Source of the DNA: an uncultured Clostridia bacterium
GTDB taxonomy: Bacteria; Bacillota; Clostridia; Christensenellales; Borkfalkiaceae
DNA: 8,926 nucleotides
Direction: 5' to 3'
NCBI GenBank assembly: GCA_947629735.1
Contig: CANREX010000057.1
Location: 1-8,926 of the forward strand
Positions within the stretch are counted from its first letter, which is position 1. Every line of letters starts with the position of its first letter. The notes beneath the pieces are model-generated. The model was given only the letters and a program-made list of their open reading frames with translations, did no database searches and had not been told where the DNA came from. Both the position numbers and the translations under genes were made by a program. Shown one piece after another: positions 1-5,869 of this stretch.

Positions 1-40
1 AGGGCACTTTTTTTTCTGAAAAAATATAAGGAGGATAATT

Positions 41-202
41 ATGACAAAAAATGAAAAGAAGCTGATATTGCTTTCCTGTGTTTTTGCTCTTGTCTTTGGT
101 GTAACACAAAGCACATATGCCATGCACATAATGGAAGGCTATCTTCCCAAGCTCCACTGTGTGGCCTGGGGAGTACTTTGTCTGCCGTTTTTGGCGACGT
201 AA
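41..202 (+). CDS. cbiM: CbiM, cobalt ECF transporter substrate-binding subunit, N-terminal fragment
   Basis: The reading frame opens with a lysine-rich start and a hydrophobic segment, then gives AMHIMEGYLPKLHC at about residues 27-40. The MHIMEGYLP motif is the hallmark N-terminus of CbiM after signal removal, where its first residues bind Co2+. CbiM is the membrane S-component of the CbiMNQO cobalt importer that feeds cobalamin synthesis. The start at 41 is supported by an AAGGAGG ribosome binding site six bases upstream. Only about 50 residues are present, against some 230-250 in the family. The frame stops at 200-202, inside sequence that reads as recG on the other strand. The segment is clearly more AT-rich than the rest of the window. 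I infer that the gene is cut by a chimeric junction rather than naturally short. The last residues (about CLPFLAT) could come from either source. Confidence 0.85.
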   Translation: MTKNEKKLILLSCVFALVFGVTQSTYAMHIMEGYLPKLHCVAWGVLCLPFLAT

Positions 203-1077
203 TAGATCACCGCCGCCGCGACCGCCGTCTTGCCGCAGCCGACGTCGCCTTGCAACAGCCTGTTCATCACGGTGGGAGAATGTAAATCGTCCAAAATCTC
301 CTTTATCGCGCGCCGCTGACCCATTGTGAACTCGAACGGGAAGCGCTGCAAAAACTCCGCCGCCTCGCCCTCCGTCACGCTGTAACGGGAACTCCTCGCT
401 ATCTGCTTATCCCCCTTTATCAGCCTGAACGCCGAGACGAGCAGGAAGTATTCCTCTATCGCTATCCTCTCCCCCGCGAGCGCAATGTCCTCCTGCGAGG
501 TCGGGCAATGTATTTTGAAGTACGCCGTGCGCAAGTCTGAAAGCGCGTACTTTTTGATGAGCGGATAGGGCACGAAGCTCTGCACTTCCACGTTTGAAAG
601 CGCCTGCCTCACCGCCTGCCTCACCGCGCCCTGCGTGAGTCCCTCCGTCAGCGGATAGACGGGCACTATGCCTTTAAGGTTTTTCACCTTGTCCGCCTTT
701 TCGAACGTCGGGTTGACCATCGACGCGCCCATGCCGTATCTGTTTTGCACCCTGCCGTAGAAAAAATAATCGCCGAGCGCCAGCTTTGCCGCCACGTACG
801 GCTGGTTGAACCATATGACCTGAAAGAGATAATCGCCCTGCCTGCACAGCGCCTTGACGTACGGACGGCGGGCGTAGCGGTTAACTTCCACGTTCAGCAC
901 CTCGCACAGCACGAGCGCCATTTCGTTGTGATACGCCTCGCCCAAGTCGCGCGTCTTTGTCAGATCGAGATAGTCGCGCGGGAAATAGCGAATAAGCTCT
1001 TCCTGCGTGTGCACGCCCAATTTATTGAATTGTTTTTCCTTCTTCTCGGAGACGTATTTCAGATCCGTCAGTCGCAT
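178..1077 (-). CDS. recG: RecG, ATP-dependent DNA helicase, N-terminal part truncated at the left
   Basis: RecG is the superfamily 2 helicase that regresses stalled replication forks and branch-migrates Holliday junctions. Visible here are the N-terminal region (starting MRLTDLKYVSEKK), the wedge/OB-fold domain with RYFPRDYLDL near residue 30-40, and the start of the helicase core with GDVGCGKTAVAAA at about 277-289. That is Walker A motif I; the usual GDVGSGKT carries Cys in place of Ser. About 300 of the usual ~680 residues are present. The frame remains RecG-like to AKNGRQ (codon at 178-180) and then runs 12 unrelated codons antisense to cbiM to a stop at 139, so I end the feature at 178. 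The start ATG at 1077 has no good Shine-Dalgarno, and an in-frame TAA at 1084-1086 rules out an upstream extension. In B. subtilis recG also follows the yloU-yloV genes, so the position is syntenic. Confidence 0.9.
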
Positions 1078-1083
1078 AAATCT

Positions 1084-1158
1084 TTAAAATTTAAGGGAAG
1101 CACGACCGCCTCCCTTAAAACCTTCAAACGGGTATATCCCGCCGTCTTTCATATTCAT
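1084..1158 (-). other. Possible 24-codon leader ORF with inverted repeat upstream of recG
   Basis: A 24-codon frame starts with ATG at 1158, weakly preceded by AAAAAGGG, and ends at TAA 1084-1086, six bases before the recG start and in the same frame. Its 3' half overlaps an inverted repeat: TTTAAGGGA at 1090-1098 and TCCCTTAAA at 1111-1119 with a 12-base loop. On the minus-strand transcript one arm contains the SD-like AAGGGAGG. The rest of the 1078-1316 gap between fakA and recG holds G-rich imperfect repeats and no convincing terminator. I recognise no homology in the peptide, so this may be chance. Confidence 0.2.
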
Positions 1159-1316
1159 TCAGCCCTTTTTACCGACTTTTCAAAGGCTTTATTGTAAGCC
1201 CCCTGCCGCCAAACGCCGCCGTTTTAAATCGGACTTTCCGCGCCTTTTGCGGGGAATTTTAAACCCTGCCGCAAACCTTTATTTTAATCGGCGCGCCGTC
1301 GTTTATCGGCGGGAAA

Positions 1317-2966
1317 TCATTCGAGCGAAACCATATAATAATATACGGGCTGACCGCCGTAGTGGTAGTCCACGTCGCAATCGGGGAAGGCTTCGCCCAC
1401 CTTGGCGGCGAGCTGTTCCGCGTCCTCTTCCGTCACGCCCTCGCCGTAGTAAAGGGTTATCATCTCGTGCTCGCTGTTCTTCATCGCCTTGATAAGCGCG
1501 AGGGTTGTCTCCTCTATGTCGCTGCCCTTGGCGAGTATCTTTTTGGAGTTGAGCCCGATGATGTCGCCCTCTTTGAGCTTGAAGCCGTTCATGGTGGTGT
1601 TGCGCACCGCGTATGTGACCTGACCAGCCGCGACGTTATCCAGCGCGTGCGTCATGTTGGTCTTGTTTTCTGGCACGCTCGCTTCGGGGTTGAACACGAG
1701 CGCCGCCGCAAAGCCCTGCGGCACGTTTTTCGTGGGTATTACGTGTATCGTGCGGTTGGTGACAAGCCCTTTCGCCTGTTCCGCCGCGAGTATTATGTTG
1801 GAGTTGTTGGGGAATACGAACACGTTGGACGCGTTTATCTTCATGACCGCTTCCGCTATGTCCTGCGCGGAGGGGTTCATCGTCTGTCCGCCCTCTATCA
1901 CCCTGTCTACCATCAGATCTTTGAAGATTTCCGCAAGCCCCTCGCCCGCGCAGATGGCGAGCATTCCCATCTCCTTTTTCTCGGCTTCGAGCTTGGCTTT
2001 GAGTTCCCTGTTCTCTTCGAGCATATTCTCGATTTTCAGCCTGTCGAGTTCGCCGAGTTCGAGCGCGTACGTGAGCGCGATGCCGGGGGTGTTGGTGTGA
2101 ACGTGCACCTTTATGAATTCCAGATCGCCTATGCAGATGACCGAATCGCCTATGCTCATCAGTTTTTCTTTGAGCTTGTCGATGTCCGCGAGAGTCGTCT
2201 GGGGCTTTAAGTGTATTACGAAAAATTCCGTGCAGTAAGCGAACTCTATCTCGCCCAAATCGAGGTTGATTATATCCGAGTTGTCGTCGAAGTCGGGCTC
2301 TTTCGCCTCAGCCTGCGATTCCGTGGGTATGCTGTCCGTGCCGATGTCCTCGCCCGTGAGCGCCGCGAGGAAGCCCCGCATGATGGTCATCAGCCCGACG
2401 CCGCCAGAATCCACGACGCCCGCCTTTTTGAGTACGGGCAAGAGTTCGGGCGTCTTTGCCAGCGCTTCGTCGCCCACCTCTATGACCGAGCGCAGGAAGT
2501 CCGCAAAATCGCGGTTTTTGGAAGCGAGCTTGGGCGCCGCCTCGCTCATCATTCTCACTACCGTGAGTATCGTGCCCTCTTTGGGAATGGAGACCGCGGA
2601 ATACGCGACCTTCGTGCCCGCTTCGAGCGCCTTCGCGAACGTCTTTGTGTCGAAAGATTGGTTGCAGTCCTTCAATACGGAGCAAATGCCCCTGAAAATC
2701 TGGGAAGAAATGACGCCGGAGTTGCCCCTCGCCCCGCGCAGCGCGCCCTTTGAAACGGCGTCGCAAATTTCCTGAAAGCGGTTAGACGTGCAGGCGTTCA
2801 TCTCTTTAATTGCCGACTGTAAAGTCAGCGACATATTTGTTCCGGTATCTCCGTCAGGCACGGGGAAGACGTTGAGCGCGTCCACCTTCGCCCTGTTCAA
2901 TTCAAGCATTCTCGCGCCGGACGCAACCATTTTGCGGAATTCGGCGCTGTTTACGGTTTTCTGCAT
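1317..2966 (-). CDS. fakA: FakA/YloV-type fatty acid kinase catalytic subunit (DAK2 domain protein)
   Basis: FakA phosphorylates fatty acids bound to a FakB (DegV-family) partner, using ATP, so that exogenous fatty acids enter phospholipid synthesis. The 549-residue length matches the family (about 550). The N-terminal DhaL-like nucleotide-binding domain shows NVFPVPDGDTGTNMSLTL (about 32-49, with Mg-binding Asp38 and Asp40), GARGNSGVISSQIFRG (about 78-93) and DSGGVGL (about 186-192). A middle domain carries KVHVHTNTPG, and the C-terminal part has the VIPTKNVPQGFAA segment typical of YloV proteins. The start at 2966 has AGAGGAG five bases upstream. It lies downstream of asp23/yloU as in B. 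subtilis, but a terminator-like hairpin separates the two here, so it may have its own promoter in the AT-rich 3040-3095 stretch. I found no clear hexamer pair there. Substrate specificity is inferred from the family. Confidence 0.9.
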   Translation of the reverse strand: MQKTVNSAEFRKMVASGARMLELNRAKVDALNVFPVPDGDTGTNMSLTLQSAIKEMNACTSNRFQEICDAVSKGALRGARGNSGVISSQIFRGICSVLKDCNQSFDTKTFAKALEAGTKVAYSAVSIPKEGTILTVVRMMSEAAPKLASKNRDFADFLRSVIEVGDEALAKTPELLPVLKKAGVVDSGGVGLMTIMRGFLAALTGEDIGTDSIPTESQAEAKEPDFDDNSDIINLDLGEIEFAYCTEFFVIHLKPQTTLADIDKLKEKLMSIGDSVICIGDLEFIKVHVHTNTPGIALTYALELGELDRLKIENMLEENRELKAKLEAEKKEMGMLAICAGEGLAEIFKDLMVDRVIEGGQTMNPSAQDIAEAVMKINASNVFVFPNNSNIILAAEQAKGLVTNRTIHVIPTKNVPQGFAAALVFNPEASVPENKTNMTHALDNVAAGQVTYAVRNTTMNGFKLKEGDIIGLNSKKILAKGSDIEETTLALIKAMKNSEHEMITLYYGEGVTEEDAEQLAAKVGEAFPDCDVDYHYGGQPVYYYMVSLE

Positions 2967-3094
2967 AAAACTCCTCTTTATGTTTCGGGCTGCCGCAAAA
3001 GCGCGGCGATTTCAAGCCCCTTGCGCGCCCAAACGCGCGCACACGGTATATATATTTTGAAAGTGTATTTTGATGAAAAAAGTTGACATCCGTC

Positions 3095-3134
3095 AAAAAA
3101 AACAAGTCACAAAAAGCATTTTATCTTTTTGTGA
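3095..3134 (-). terminator. Intrinsic terminator after asp23
   Basis: On the minus strand, TCACAAAAAG and CTTTTTGTGA form a perfect 10-bp stem (3125-3134 and 3107-3116) with an 8-base loop, followed after ACTTG by eight T residues (3102-3095). It begins four bases after the asp23 stop codon. The stem is A/T-rich, so termination may be partial. Confidence 0.7.
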
Positions 3135-3137
3135 ACA

Positions 3138-3488
3138 TTAAAGTTTGACGCCTATGATGTTGACGTTCACGGTGTCTACTATCATGCCCGTGAACTTTTC
3201 AACCTTGTATTTTATCGCTTCTTTTAAACTTTCCGCCACGGCGTTTATGGACACTCCGTACTTTATTATAACGAATACGTCTATGAAAATTCTGTCGCCG
3301 CTGGTCACAACCTTTACGCCTTTTCCGCCCGCGGGCTTTTTGAAAAGCTCCGAAAGGGAATCGGTAAAACGGCGGGCGACAGTATCGACAATGCCGTAAC
3401 ATTCGAGCGCGGCATTGACCGCCACCTTGGCGATGGCGGAATCGGTTATCGATATTTTACCGTATACGTTGCTTGTACTTACCGACAT
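3138..3488 (-). CDS. Asp23/YloU family (DUF322) envelope-associated protein
   Basis: This 116-residue protein belongs to the Asp23/Gls24/YloU family. The markers are an N-terminal YGKISITDSAIAKVAVNAAL segment, ECYGIVDT, and a C-terminal half with GVSINAVAESLKEAIKYKVE and VDTVNVNIIGV. Members are small alkaline-shock or envelope-stress-related proteins; in Staphylococcus aureus Asp23 is membrane-tethered through AmaP. The biochemical role is not settled. I start at 3488 because AAGGAAG lies eight bases upstream and a strong promoter (3529-3557) overlaps the longer frame, which would begin at 3557. The gene is divergent from rpmB and precedes fakA, the conserved Firmicutes arrangement. No transmembrane segment or signal peptide is seen. 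Confidence 0.88.
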   Translation of the reverse strand: MSVSTSNVYGKISITDSAIAKVAVNAALECYGIVDTVARRFTDSLSELFKKPAGGKGVKVVTSGDRIFIDVFVIIKYGVSINAVAESLKEAIKYKVEKFTGMIVDTVNVNIIGVKL

Positions 3489-3528
3489 ATCAGCTTCCTT
3501 CGGACAGATTACACTGCCCATTAAATAG

Positions 3529-3557
3529 ATTTTAACGCATTTTTTTGCGTTTTGCAA
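3529..3557 (-). promoter_or_regulatory. Sigma-A-type promoter of asp23 with an inverted repeat filling the spacer
   Basis: On the minus strand TTGCAA (3552-3557) and TAAAAT (3529-3534) are separated by exactly 17 bases, close to the vegetative consensus. AACGCA (3534-3539) and TGCGTT (3546-3551), six T apart on the plus strand, form a perfect inverted repeat that fills the spacer between the two hexamers. Such placement suits a repressor operator, but no known regulator is recognised. The predicted start site is about 40 bases before the asp23 start codon. Confidence 0.65.
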
Positions 3558-3847
3558 GCATATTGCCCCAACCTGAGCAAAATTCTTTTATACGTGGCGT
3601 TTTTTAGGGCATGCAAGGCGTTTTTTAAGACTTTCTTATGCTTGAAGGAATTAAGACGTCCTCTTGCTTGAAAAATATTATACGCCTTTCGCGTTTATGG
3701 GGGATAATTTGCAGACGTCCTCTTATTTAGCGTCGTGGACGCCCTACTGTATAAAACGAGTGACGACGTCCGCCGCGCCGACCGTTCAATTAAAAGCAAT
3801 TTTTTGCGGACAATATTAAAATTTTTTGCTTTTCGCCCGTTTTTTGT
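3558..3847. other. Gene-free stretch between the divergent asp23 and rpmB promoters, with short direct repeats
   Basis: No credible ORF is present. The stretch holds two copies of GGCGTTTTTTA (3596-3606 and 3617-3627) and two of GACGTCCTCTT (3655-3665 and 3714-3724). The latter belong to a 10-base motif AGACGTCCTC that recurs upstream of rpe on the minus strand. A few AT-rich blocks such as ATTATAC could act as -10 elements, but none has a convincing -35 partner. A small RNA cannot be excluded. Confidence 0.45.
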
Positions 3848-3876
3848 TTGATTTTTTTCCCGCGCCGTGTTATAGT
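3848..3876 (+). promoter_or_regulatory. Promoter of rpmB with extended -10
   Basis: TTGATT (3848-3853) and TATAGT (3871-3876) are 17 bases apart, and the -10 is preceded by TGT, an extended -10 TGn. Transcription would begin near 3883, giving a leader of about 75 bases that ends in the strong AAGGGAGG ribosome binding site at 3943-3950. Confidence 0.75.
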
Positions 3877-3957
3877 GTTACAGCTATTCGATAAAAACGG
3901 CTTGTTTTTCAGCCTTGAATTTGATGAAAATAACCGTAAGAGAAGGGAGGTAATAAT

Positions 3958-4143
3958 ATGTCCAGAGTATGCAGCGTATGCGGCAAGGGTCAGTTGTCGG
4001 GCAACAATGTCAGCCATTCCAAGAGAAGGACGAGAAGGACGTTTAAGGTAAACGTACAGAAGGTTTCTTACGTTAACGCAGAGGGCAAGATAGTAAACGA
4101 TTACGTTTGCGCACGTTGCCTTAAAACCGTGGAAAGGGCTTAA
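3958..4143 (+). CDS. rpmB: Large ribosomal subunit protein bL28
   Basis: The 61-residue basic protein begins MSRVCSVCGKGQLSGNNVSH and contains SKRRTRRTFKVN, the RNA-binding core of L28. It ends with YVCARCLKTVERA. Cys5, Cys8, Cys51 and Cys54 form two CxxC pairs, the zinc-ribbon (C+) version of L28. Length is normal for the family. It is transcribed opposite to asp23 and the rest of the block, as in B. subtilis where rpmB and yloU are divergent. It has its own promoter, a strong Shine-Dalgarno (AAGGGAGG) and an immediate terminator, so it is probably a monocistronic gene. Confidence 0.97.
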   Translation: MSRVCSVCGKGQLSGNNVSHSKRRTRRTFKVNVQKVSYVNAEGKIVNDYVCARCLKTVERA

Positions 4144-4161
4144 ATTCACAATAAAATGTCG

Positions 4162-4198
4162 GGCGTCCGCGCAAATTTTTGCGCGGACGCCTTTTTTT
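4162..4198 (+). terminator. Intrinsic terminator of rpmB
   Basis: GGCGTCCGCGCAAA (4162-4175) pairs perfectly with TTTGCGCGGACGCC (4178-4191) and is followed by seven T (4192-4198). It begins 18 bases after the rpmB stop. This is a textbook rho-independent terminator. Confidence 0.95.
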
Positions 4199-4206
4199 GT
4201 GCGTGC

Positions 4207-4320
4207 TCATGGGCGGTTTTTTGCACGGGCGGACGGTTTTTGAGAACGGACTTATTATACGCGCACGTGCGGGTTTTTGTGCGCGGGCGGACGGTTTTTG
4301 CGCACAAGTGCGGGTTTTTT
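4207..4320. repeat. Degenerate G/T-rich tandem repeats behind the rpmB terminator
   Basis: Five short blocks of GC-rich sequence, each ending in five or six T, follow one another. GGGCGGACGGTTTTT occurs at 4227-4241 and 4285-4299, and GTGCGGGTTTTT at 4267-4278 and 4308-4319; a related GGGCGGTTTTTT is at 4211-4222. GTGCGC (4279-4284) and GCGCAC (4300-4305) give one copy hairpin potential. Open frames across this stretch are low-complexity and not credible genes. Confidence 0.6.
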
Positions 4321-4323
4321 AAT

Positions 4324-4648
4324 GCCATTTTGCCCGAGGGCGTACCCCCCTGCTGTCATTCTGAGCTATGGCGAAAGCCCCCTTACTGTCATTCTGCCCG
4401 AGGGCGTTAGCGCAGTCGAAGAATCTAGTATTTTATTGCGCTTTTGGAATTTCTTATGCGCCATGCCCCAGCCAGATTCCTCGGCAAGCTCGGAATGACA
4501 AAGTATCATACCCCAGCCAGACCCATTCGACTGCACTCACCTTACGGCTCGTTCCGCTCAGGGTGACATAATGCGGTGTCATTCTGCCCAAGGGCGTAAC
4601 CCCCCCCGCTGTCATTCTGAGCGGAGCGTTAGCGCAGTCGAAGAATCT
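4324..4648. repeat. Cluster of short interspersed GTCATTCTGAGC-type repeats in both orientations
   Basis: At least six related units are packed here. Plus-oriented units are at 4324-4349 (degenerate, GCCATTTTGCCCGAGGGCGTA), 4355-4381 (partial), 4388-4426, 4578-4610 and 4611-4648; full ones run from GTCATTCTGAGC or GTCATTCTGCCC through GTTAGCGCAGTCGAAGAATCT. Minus-oriented units are at 4474-4499 and 4522-4568. The 4388-4426 and 4474-4499 units face each other, so AGAATCT and AGATTC can pair as a long hairpin. CCCCAGCCAGA is repeated inside the cluster. I recall very similar repeats in intergenic regions of many metagenome-assembled gut bacteria, where they yield spurious peptides. They lie between two convergent terminators and carry no gene. 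Confidence 0.85.
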
Positions 4649-4700
4649 GATAGAATTTAGTGGAAAAGCCGTTTCAACGCAACTCCCTACCACCACCATA

Positions 4701-4751
4701 AGATTTCTCCACTCAATCGAGCGCGTTGCGCTCTCAATCGGTCGAAATGAC
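4701..4751 (-). repeat. Related interspersed repeat unit, GTCATTTCGACCG...GGAGAAATCT variant
   Basis: On the minus strand the unit starts GTCATTTCGACCGATTGAGA and ends AGTGGAGAAATCT. The centre holds the palindrome-like GAGCGCAACGCGCTC. The end motifs match the logic of the neighbouring cluster (GTCATT... ...GAA(T/A)TCT) but the consensus differs, so two sub-families sit side by side. Confidence 0.75.
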
Positions 4752-4972
4752 AGCTTTTAAAAACGCGGCACACAATTTACAAATTGCGGGAGCTGTAATT
4801 ATTACGCAAACGCTCGGATATCTTGCAATTACGAAGTCTATAAACGCAGAGAAGCAAGCAAGACAAGAAAAGCGAGCACCGACCGCAGGGAGTTTACATA
4901 GACGTAAACGACCAAGGCGGCGCGGAGCTTGACACAGTATTGCGACGCTTATATGCGTTTACGCGGTAGCGT
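4750..4972. repeat. Structured non-coding element, probably a second interspersed repeat
   Basis: No gene is credible here. ACAGCT (4750-4755) and AGCTGT (4791-4796) flank an inner palindrome CAATTT-AC-AAATTG (4773-4786). Further on, GTTTAC (4892-4897) and GTAAAC (4904-4909) form a hairpin inside a segment with CACCGACCGCAGGG before it and GACCAAGGCGGCG after it. ATAAACGCA near 4842 is roughly inverted as TGCGTTTAC near 4954-4962, suggesting imperfect terminal repeats for a unit of about 4838-4965. I believe similar text recurs in uncultured Clostridia, but that is memory, not a search. The open frame across it is arginine-rich at the end and looks spurious. Confidence 0.5.
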
Positions 4973-5016
4973 GCGAAGGGGCGGGCGGAGAAAATTCTCC
5001 GCCCGCCCCTTCGCAC
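4971..5016. repeat. Perfect 22-bp inverted repeat with a two-base loop
   Basis: GTGCGAAGGGGCGGGCGGAG plus AA (4971-4992) is the exact reverse complement of 4995-5016, with AA between. No T-tract follows on either strand, so it is not a standard intrinsic terminator by itself. It stands just beyond the lipoprotein gene's terminator and may be a transcription barrier, an RNA 3'-end protector or a cruciform. Confidence 0.85.
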
Positions 5017-5046
5017 AAAAGGCGGCGAGGGTAGAACCTCGCCGCC
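5017..5046 (-). terminator. Intrinsic terminator of the LRR lipoprotein gene
   Basis: On the minus strand GGCGGCGAGG (5037-5046) pairs with CCTCGCCGCC (5021-5030) across a six-base loop and is followed by TTTT (5020-5017). It begins seven bases after the stop codon. The T-tract is short, and the 22-bp hairpin behind it may strengthen the stop. Confidence 0.75.
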
Positions 5047-5053
5047 CTTTCCA

Positions 5054-5863
5054 CTAATCCCCGTTGAAGTGCACCCTCACCCCATTCAAAACCTCGCTCT
5101 TATCATGCTTTACTTCCTCCCGAACGGGCTCTTCGCCCTCGTTTTCGGCGGGTTGTTCGACGACCTCGTAGAAGTAAAGCTCATTCCACTGCTCCTCGCT
5201 GCCGAGGAAATATATGTCCTCCAACAAATTTCCGTCGAGGGCGGAAACGTGTATCTTTCTGACCGTCGCGGAGATGGTCACCGTCTTTAAGCAGGTGGAC
5301 GTATATAAATTCCCCGCGTGCACGGTGTAGGAATTCGCGAACGAGCGGTAGGGCAAATCCTCTATCGAGGCGTAGATTTCCGCGTTCTTCAACCCCGAAC
5401 AGTAGGCGAACGCGTACGGCTCGATTGTAGTCACGCTTGCGGGAATGATTATCTCGTCCAAAACGCTGCACGAGCCGAACGAGCCGTAACCTATCGACGT
5501 CACGCTTTCGGGTATGGTGAAGTGCGCAAGCCCGCTCATCATGAACGCGCGTGCGCCGATTTTTTCTATGCCGTAGGGCAGGGTGACGCTCGAAAGATAA
5601 ATACAGCCCCTGAACGCGTCGTCGCCTATCTCGGTGACGGGCAGAAGTTCCCCGCCCTCTTCCTCTGAATACGTCGCGGGGATATCGTAACTTCTAAGCG
5701 CGTTTTTGTCGCCCGAAACGCCGCTGACTATATAGTGCGTGCCGTCTTCGGAGAGTTCGTAGTTTACTACCGCTACCCCGCCGCACGCGGAAAAACTTGC
5801 CGCCGCTGCCGAAATCATCGCGGCGGACAAAACAAGACTTGCCGCCTTTTTCATAAGTTTCAT
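5054..5863 (-). CDS. Lipoprotein with BspA-type leucine-rich repeats (LRR_5)
   Basis: The 269-residue protein starts with a basic N-terminus, a hydrophobic segment (about 7-24) and a lipobox-like FSAC with Cys27, so it is predicted to be lipid-anchored outside the membrane. Residues about 75-220 contain BspA-like leucine-rich repeats of about 23 residues, for example VTEIGDDAFRGCIYLSSVTL, KIGARAFMMSGLAHFTIPES, SIGYGSFGSCSVLDEIIIP and TIEPYAFAYCSGLKNAEI, ending with the typical IYFLGSEEQWNEL. The tail (about 233-258) is acidic and charged. Such proteins act in surface adhesion or protein binding, and the ligand cannot be told. Two in-frame ATGs (5863 and 5854) arise from a 9-bp tandem duplication; neither has a Shine-Dalgarno, and the promoter lies so close that translation may be leaderless. 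The second ATG gives a protein starting MKKAASL and is as likely. Confidence 0.88.
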   Translation of the reverse strand: MKLMKKAASLVLSAAMISAAAASFSACGGVAVVNYELSEDGTHYIVSGVSGDKNALRSYDIPATYSEEEGGELLPVTEIGDDAFRGCIYLSSVTLPYGIEKIGARAFMMSGLAHFTIPESVTSIGYGSFGSCSVLDEIIIPASVTTIEPYAFAYCSGLKNAEIYASIEDLPYRSFANSYTVHAGNLYTSTCLKTVTISATVRKIHVSALDGNLLEDIYFLGSEEQWNELYFYEVVEQPAENEGEEPVREEVKHDKSEVLNGVRVHFNGD

Positions 5864-5869
5864 AAGTTT

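Noticed and set aside
1362..2775. Long plus-strand frames opposite fakA
   Set aside because: They are antisense shadows of a well-conserved gene in GC-rich sequence. None has a recognised motif.
3489..3557. Longer asp23 start at 3557
   Set aside because: The extension overlaps a near-consensus promoter, whereas 3488 has an SD and matches the usual family N-terminus.
3790..4149. Minus-strand frame of 119 residues opposite rpmB
   Set aside because: It is fully antisense to rpmB, its promoter and its leader, with no motif of its own.
4324..4751. CRISPR array as an explanation for the repeated units
   Set aside because: Units differ in sequence and orientation, spacing is irregular, there are no unique spacers of constant length, and no cas gene is nearby.
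4156..4932. Several open frames on both strands (for example 4156-4410, 4277-4498, 4368-4571, 4454-4699 and 4726-4932)
   Set aside because: They are translations of interspersed repeats or G/T-rich arrays, start inside repeats, lack ribosome binding sites and show no protein-like composition.
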